From Heterocephalus glaber (Eukaryota; Chordata; Mammalia; Rodentia; Bathyergidae), in assembly GCF_000247695.1 (NCBI RefSeq), contig NW_004624882.1:3470515-3534514 (forward strand): a stretch of DNA of 64,000 nucleotides. The letters run 5' to 3'. Below the pieces are notes generated by a model. That model saw only the letters and a program-made list of their open reading frames with translations. It made no database searches and had not been told where the DNA came from. The position numbers and the translations under genes were made by a program. Below are positions 57,905 to 64,000 of this stretch, in pieces (the first letter of the stretch is position 1; every line of letters starts with the position of its first letter).

Positions 57905-58475
57905 TGTAGCAGGCAGAACATCTAGGATAGCCTCTAGAGATATCCTGCTTCAATCCTGAGAACCTGTGAATGTTATGAGATATCACCTCCATGACTCTGT
58001 TATGTTATACACAGAACAATTGATCTTAACACAGGAAGAATTTCTGAGTGGGCATGATTTGGTCTCATGAGCTCTTAAAAACAGAGAACATTCTCTGGCT
58101 AAGACAGAAGGGAATTCACATAAATTTGAACCATAAGAAATATTTGATGTGTCTTTCTTGGTTTTTAAGATGGAAGGGATGATGTACAAGGTTAGAAAAA
58201 CAGCCTATAAGAACTGAGACATTGTTCACTGACAAAAGCAAGGAAATAGGACCTCATTCGTATAAACTCAAAGAGCTAAAGTCAACCAACAACCTAAATG
58301 ATGTGGAAAGTGGATTCGTTCAGAGAACTTCTAGATTAAGAGCCAGGACAATCAACACCTTAATTTCAGCCTTGTGAAACGCTGGCTTAGATCCTAGTTG
58401 GGTCTGTCCAGCCTTCATACACACATAACTGTGACCTAATAATATTGTTTTAATTCACTTAATTTTTATAACTTG
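57905..58475 (+). mobile_element. MLT1-type MaLR LTR
   Basis: TGTAGCAGGCAGAACATC, GAGAACCTGTGAATGTTATG, AGATATCACCTCCATGACTC, CATGAGCTCTTAAAAACAGA and CTTAATTTCAGCCTTGTGAA occur in MLT1 order. Confidence 0.8.
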
Positions 58476-59865
58476 CTATATACCACCAGAAAACCATTCA
58501 TCATTATTTTTCCCCTGAAACTCCCAGAACTGATTTTTAAACAAGTATTCTAATTAAATGTTTCTTTCAATTCTAAGTAGAAAAACAATTTTTTCCCTAC
58601 CTACCATTTACATTGAGGGAACTTTATATTTCCTAACAACTCATTACTTGTCAGCTTGACTAAATGACAGGAATATCTGCAAAATGAACTGCAGTAATAT
58701 TTATACTTTGCAAAAAGGAGAAGTCATTGATCTATTTCTAAACTGTTTCATATAATAAGATCTGATTGATAATGTGAGGAAATTAAGTGCCATGACAGAA
58801 ACATTTTTGGACAACTGGAGTTCTAGATCTCTAGATTTATAGATCTCTCTAGTTGGGAAGAGTGTAGCTTATTCAAAACTTTGAAATATAGTTAACATCA
58901 GAAACATCTGGTTTCTACTCCAAAGTGTAAAGAGTTTGGAAGTCATCACTCCTTCCCTCTCAACAAGAAAAAAACAGAACAAACTGAAAACTAATAACTT
59001 GTCTGAAATCCATCAGATGATTGAAGTCATGGGATGAATTCCCACCCCCAAAAAGTGGACAGGCAGGGAAATCCAGAGAATATAGATCAGTTCACCTGAT
59101 GCAAAAGCCATTAGACCCAGTAGCCAGAAAGAACACTTAAATGGTAACTTCAGTGAATTGCTGATGGCTGAGTAAGCCACGGGGCGGTGGGGGGTGGGTA
59201 ATGAGTGGGTCTCCGACATATCCGTGGGTTATACATCTAGGATTCCTACCAGCGTCTCATTGCAGAGATGAGAGAAAAATTAACTTAGTGCTTAGCCAGA
59301 TCTAGGGGAAAGGTAACCACTTTGAAATACAAAAGTAAGAATTTTAAATAAGCTCAGAGCATTGTTCACCATAAAAGAAAAAAGTCTCTGCAGCAAGAGA
59401 AAAATAATTTACAGAGCCTTATCTGATTTGGGAGAAAGAAAATTACTGAATTCCCCCTCTCTAGCCTTCTTGTCTCACCTAAGGGGAAAATGAAAGCTGG
59501 GGAACACTTGTGAATGTCACAGCTCAGGAGCATAGGTAATATAAAGAGCAAGACTTAATCATGGGATTGCGGAGTGCTTCCCCTTCCCTTATACTCTACC
59601 CCTGCATCATAGGTCCCTTATGTAGTGGCAGTGAATTATAAGTCAAATAACTGCAGTGCTCAAGTGCTAAGAAGCTTCTAGGGAAACATAAAGACAACAA
59701 AATGGGGGCGCATACGGATACTTGAGGAAATAAAAGCTTGTGACACCTACAGCTATAGCATACAGGAAATACATGCTAACTCCTGGCCAGATCATCAGAA
59801 TATGTCACACTTCAGCCTATTTACTTCCATTACTATTATCCAACATATTATGGCCAACTCTTAGC
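58476..59865. other. unassigned sequence
   Basis: No gene or confident repeat was recognised. Confidence 0.3.
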
Positions 59866-59869
59866 AAAA

Positions 59870-60590
59870 TATTTCAAAGTATTCTAAAATGGAAGAAAAA
59901 CCACAATCTGAAGAGATAAACTAAGCATCAAATTCAGGCTCAGATAAGGTAAAGATTTTGAAATTAGCAGACCAAAAATGTAAAATAACTATGATTAATG
60001 TGCTAAAAGCTCTACTGAGAAAAGTGGACAGTGTACAAGAATAGATGAGTAGCATAAGCAGAAAAATGGAATTTCTAAGACTCGAAAGGAGCCAAACGCT
60101 AACAGAAACATAGAATGCCTTTGATGGCTCATGAGCAAACCACATGACCAAGGAGAAACCAGTGGGCTGAAAGATGTGCTAATAGGGCCGGGGATTTAGC
60201 CCAGTGGTGCTGCCCCCTGCCTCACAAGTGCAAGGTCCTGAGTTCAATCCCAGGTACAAAAAAAAAAGACAATAAAATACTTAAAAAAACTTCCCAAAGT
60301 GAAAGGCAATGAAGAAAAAAAAAAAAGGAAAAAGGTACAGAATATCTAAGAACTATGAGACAATTACAAATACAAAAGCCATAACATATTCATAATGGGA
60401 CTATCAAAAGAAGAAAGGAGTAGAAAAATATTTCCAGTAATAAGGGCTGACAATCTTCCAAAATCAAAGACAGGAACAAAACCACTAATTCAGGAAGTTC
60501 AGAGAACATGAAGGATAAACAAAAAAAGTCTACACCTAGCTATGTTACATTCAAACTACAAAAAACTGACAACAATATGAAAAGTTTGGC
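59870..60590 (+). mobile_element. old L1M-type ORF1-region fragment, interrupted by an ID SINE
   Basis: AACTATGATTAATGTGCTAA, AGCTCTACTGAGAAAAGTGG, GGAATTTCTAAGACTCG, TGACAATCTTCCAAAATC and CAGGAAGTTCAGAGAACATG resemble L1M ORF1 in order. All frames are broken. Confidence 0.7.
60185..60269 (+). repeat. young ID SINE inside old LINE-1
   Basis: GGGCCGGGGATTTAGCCCAG and GAGTTCAATCCCAGGTAC with an A tail. Confidence 0.9.
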
Positions 60591-60599
60591 AATACATAA

Positions 60600-60785
60600 C
60601 AGTTACTTATAAGGCAAGCATATAAGAAGCATTTCACTTATATTATGTCATTTAATTTATTTGTAAACTTCCTGTAGCAGGACAGTATGAAACTGAATGT
60701 CAAGGAACTTAGGATCACTTCAATAGTAAGTGAATTGACCAGAATTCAAGCTCAGGGCCGCTTAAGACCAAAGGCTGTTTTAAGT
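60600..60785 (-). repeat. MIR SINE, degraded
   Basis: AAGCATTTCACTTATATTAT, GTCATTTAATTTATTTG and GTAAGTGAATTGACCAGAAT read as inverted MIR. Confidence 0.55.
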
Positions 60786-61655
60786 ACTAAGAAACAGTGC
60801 TGATGGGGCATAACAGTATAATGAATAAGTGTTGATCTGAAAGCAGAAGGTTATTAAGCCTCTGTATTTTGTCAATAAAGTTTAAAGCTATAATTATATT
60901 AGTATGGAATTGACAAATATACATGGTCACTTCTAATATTTATATAAAGGAACTTATATTGAACATAAATGTCAATCAATAAATGAAGAAACAAAATGAA
61001 ACAAATAGAAGTAATTTTTTTTGAATGAGCTTTCACTAATGTTTAAAGCCAAGGGAAATAGAGTAATTGTTTGTACTGCTAAATGTAATTGGGCCAGAAA
61101 TTTTTCTGAATCTCAGTCTTGATTATCACTTTATTTACAGATAAAAGCACTATAAAAAGTGAAAACTGTCTAAACCAAAGAATCATTCCTGGTGGTATAG
61201 CTAAGCCAAGTGAAGCTACTTTAGCCAGCCATGATACCAAAATTGTTCCTGAGGAAATAACAGTCATCTCTTGGTTTAAAATCTCAATTTAGATTGGAAT
61301 TCTCTCTAACTCTAGCCTGATTAAATCAGGTAGTATCTAAAACTCCTGTCACTCAGTAAATACTTGTCCTTTGTTCATTTATATTAATTTATTACATCCA
61401 TGTTTTAACTCGCTGTTTTTCTGCCTAGAGATTGCCTCTTGTTTTATGCATTTGACACAGAAGTTAGGCCAAGCTATGTGTGCCAGGGGGCAATGTGTTC
61501 ACCTATGAGTTTTTAGCCTATTTTCGGAGTTGATATGATATAGGTGGAGAATGGAAGTATATGTCAATTGGAAAACTAGAATGATTATTTTCCTTGGGTC
61601 TCACACTGGTGACAGCATGTGGCAGGCCAATTGGCTATTTAGTCTTTCTAGGATG
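60786..61655. other. unassigned AT-rich sequence
   Basis: No gene or repeat was recognised. Confidence 0.3.
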
Positions 61656-61659
61656 CCCC

Positions 61660-62130
61660 CATATTAGTTTCCTATTGCTGCATATCAAATTACTTCAGAA
61701 CTTGGAGAACTAAAAAACACAAATTGATTATCTTATAGATTTTGGACCCAGGAATCTGGGCCCAATTTAAGAGCTGTACCCTCTGACGAGGCTGTCACCA
61801 GACTGTGATCATTGTGTCTATTGAGCATGGGTCACAACTGGAGGCTCAACTGGGGAAGATTGTGCTTCCAGACTCACTCGTGTGGCCCTGGCAGGACTCA
61901 GTTCACAGAGGACTTTGGGGCTGTAGGCTCTATTTCCTTGCGGGCTGCTGGTGAGATGCCACCCTCGGTTTCTTAGCGTGTGGCCTCCCCAACATGCCAG
62001 CTTGCTTCATCAAAGCCAGCTATGCCAAAAGTCTGCTAACAAGATAGATGTGACACTCTTCCTTGGCCAAACATGGAAGTGACTTCCCCTCAACACTGCC
62101 AACATACTTAATGGGAGAGAGATTAAGGCT
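61660..62130 (-). mobile_element. MLT1-type MaLR LTR, antisense
   Basis: TATTAGTTTCCTATTGCTGC, ACTGGAGGCTCAACTGGGGA, AGATTGTGCTTCCAGACTCA, CCTTGCGGGCTGCTGGTGAG and CATCAAAGCCAGC are inverted MLT1 landmarks. Confidence 0.85.
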
Positions 62131-64000
62131 GTGAAGGCCAGTGCAGCAAGGACCATTCAGGGTCACCTTAGAGGTGTCCACCGCAGCATGATTTGAGGGG
62201 CAGTGTAATTAGGTAACTGTTGTGCCTGATTAATCAAAAAGACTGGGAAATCAAAACTTTCTCTTCTCTTCCCTTTCCTTCTTCTCCCATGCCCTCTCCT
62301 CAGAAATATAAATGAGGAGCTTGATAAGCTTGGAGGAGCTTGAAAAAATAGGTAAGACAGCTATCACCACACAGCTGGCTAGAGATCCCAAAGGCAGCAG
62401 TCTTTCTTCTTTATCTGAGTTGAAGTAAAAATCTGAAAAAAACTAAACACCCCTGATAAATAGAAGCAAAGTAGCAGGAGAAACAAAGGTGGTAAGTTGC
62501 TGTTGTGATGTTCGGCAGACACTCACATCAATACAAAGAATTCGCGTGAGAAATTTCAGAGGATATAAAGCAAAACAGGAGGGGGAGGGGAGCACCAAGC
62601 ATGTGAGGCAAGGTTGCCAGGCTCTTAGGCAGTCCAAAACAATGAATAGCATGTCTGCTTTGGGGACACTCACTGTCCTGTGAAGTGAGACGACTCAGTT
62701 TCACTCGCAGACTACTTAGGAAATGTTTCAGTAAAAGGTGACGCATACTACCTTATAGCCAAGATGTGAACCTAGTGGGGAACAGGGGAAAAAGAAGTAG
62801 TCTTGCAAGGACACATTTTTGGAAAGGGAGCTTCTCATAATAATTGCTCTAAAAGGAAAGTATAAGAAACTCCAGAGGCCACAGTCACTGCTTGCAAGTC
62901 CCCATCAGCAAAACCCCACTGCCAGCATAACATCCATCCTGCCTACTCTACTCTAAGCATTGCTAATGAAACAGATTTCTATTTCCAAACAGCACTAACA
63001 GAATTTGTAGCTCTGTACTGTACTTGAAGTTACTTTCAAAAGCCAGGCCCCTGCTCCTCTGCTCTCTGTCCATTTAGAGTGCTAAAAGAATAAAGAACCA
63101 CCTGACGAGCAAAGTCTAGAGAAGAGAAGAGAATGAATTGGACTGTTCTGGGGAGATTGTTAAGGTGGAACAGTCACCAAGCATGGGTTTTTGCATATTT
63201 GCTTGTGTGTTGGAGAAACACATAGGGCTGACACTTAGTAACAAGTACTGTTGTGGTTCCTTGAAAGCCTTAATGTCTAGCAAACATATGTCTGATTTCA
63301 CATCAGGTCATAGAAAAACCTACTCAACCATTTCCGGATCTAATGTCAACGGTTCTGTTCTCCATGTCCTTGCAATAGGAGCCAGCAGCTCTCCATCTCA
63401 GGACAATGATTTGCTCTTCCAGGTGAGGTGGGGAAAACACTGGCTATGATATGCTGTGGCAGGGCTGACTTCTGGGCCTGTTTCAGGTCTGTGCTGGCCA
63501 TGTGACTCTGGCACATTACTTAATCTCAGAGTGAACTGGGAGACATTGTAGCTCCTTCCCTTGGAAGGTGAGTGGGTGACTGGGTGAATTTATGCATACA
63601 GTAGCACTCATTTGTCCTGTGTTCTCACGTTGTCGCTCAGCTGGCTTGTGACATAAATAGAGCTGACATTGACACTAAAGTTGCAAATGAATCTCAGACT
63701 GCTCTGTGAGGGGCTAGGCAGGCTACAGAGACTGTTCTACTGGACAGGCCCAATTTATTAGGCCCCACTCTAAATAGGATGCCCATTGGCATACTTCTTA
63801 AATCATCACTTTTAGAGTTGTTTCACAAGTGATACTAGAATATGCTGAACACCTGACCTTTCAAGATGTTGACTGTGTTGTAGTTTGAATGGATTATTTT
63901 GTTAGACTGCCTTAAAATTAGCACCCAAAGTTTTGAAAAGAGACTATATGGATAGATGTATCTTCATTTCATGGGAGAGAAGGATACAATAGCACGCCTT
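62131..64000. other. unassigned sequence
   Basis: No gene was recognised. 63495-63545 contains a MIR-like phrase (GGCCATGTGACTCTGGCACA). A 43-base segment at 63380-63422 is bounded by AG and GTGAGG but lacks other support as an exon. Confidence 0.3.

Overview
The window reads as nuclear, non-coding DNA from a rodent. It is AT-rich and has no long protein-coding frame. It is dense with mammalian interspersed repeats: MIR, L2, LINE-1, ERVL-MaLR LTRs, hAT DNA transposons and SINEs. Two SINE types point to a rodent outside the mouse/rat group: tRNA-derived ID elements, and B1-dID composites in which a 7SL-derived B1 monomer is joined to an ID-like tail. Such composites are known from squirrels, dormice and beaver. 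The freshest ID copies share a GGGGATTTAGCTCAGTGGTT head and keep clear target-site duplications. I lean towards a beaver-like or squirrel-like species, but this is inference and was not tested by search.

Layout. 0-34 kb: intergenic or intronic DNA packed with repeats. It holds a complete MaLR provirus at 5007-7245 with matching 5-bp duplications, an 80-bp hAT miniature element at 3665-3744 with 8-bp duplications, a 5'-truncated retrocopy that looks like the NOP58 3' end at 8783-9221, and an unidentified minus-strand retrocopy or terminal exon at 15594-16500. Nested insertions lie at 18.3-19.0 kb and 21.3-21.9 kb. 34.0-34.33 kb: the only convincing promoter and first exon. A CACGTG E-box, two GTTAAC sites and a TATATAAGG box precede a leader, an ATG coding Met-Gly-Lys-Pro and a consensus GTGAGT splice donor. 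If real, the rest of the window to the right would be intron 1 of a plus-strand gene. 34.3-37.3 kb and 42.7-47.6 kb: repeat-poor single-copy DNA. 47.6-49.7 kb: a second MaLR provirus whose 3' LTR has an internal deletion. 50-64 kb: LINE-1 fragments on both strands, an hAT element split by a LINE-1 3' end, and further SINEs, MIR and MLT1 LTRs.

I found no bacterial-type system, CRISPR array or multi-gene cassette, and no open frame I would call an intact gene apart from the short first exon. The most informative content is the insertion history, which nested elements and target-site duplications let one order in time, and the candidate promoter. Family names are from recognition of consensus features; no database was searched.
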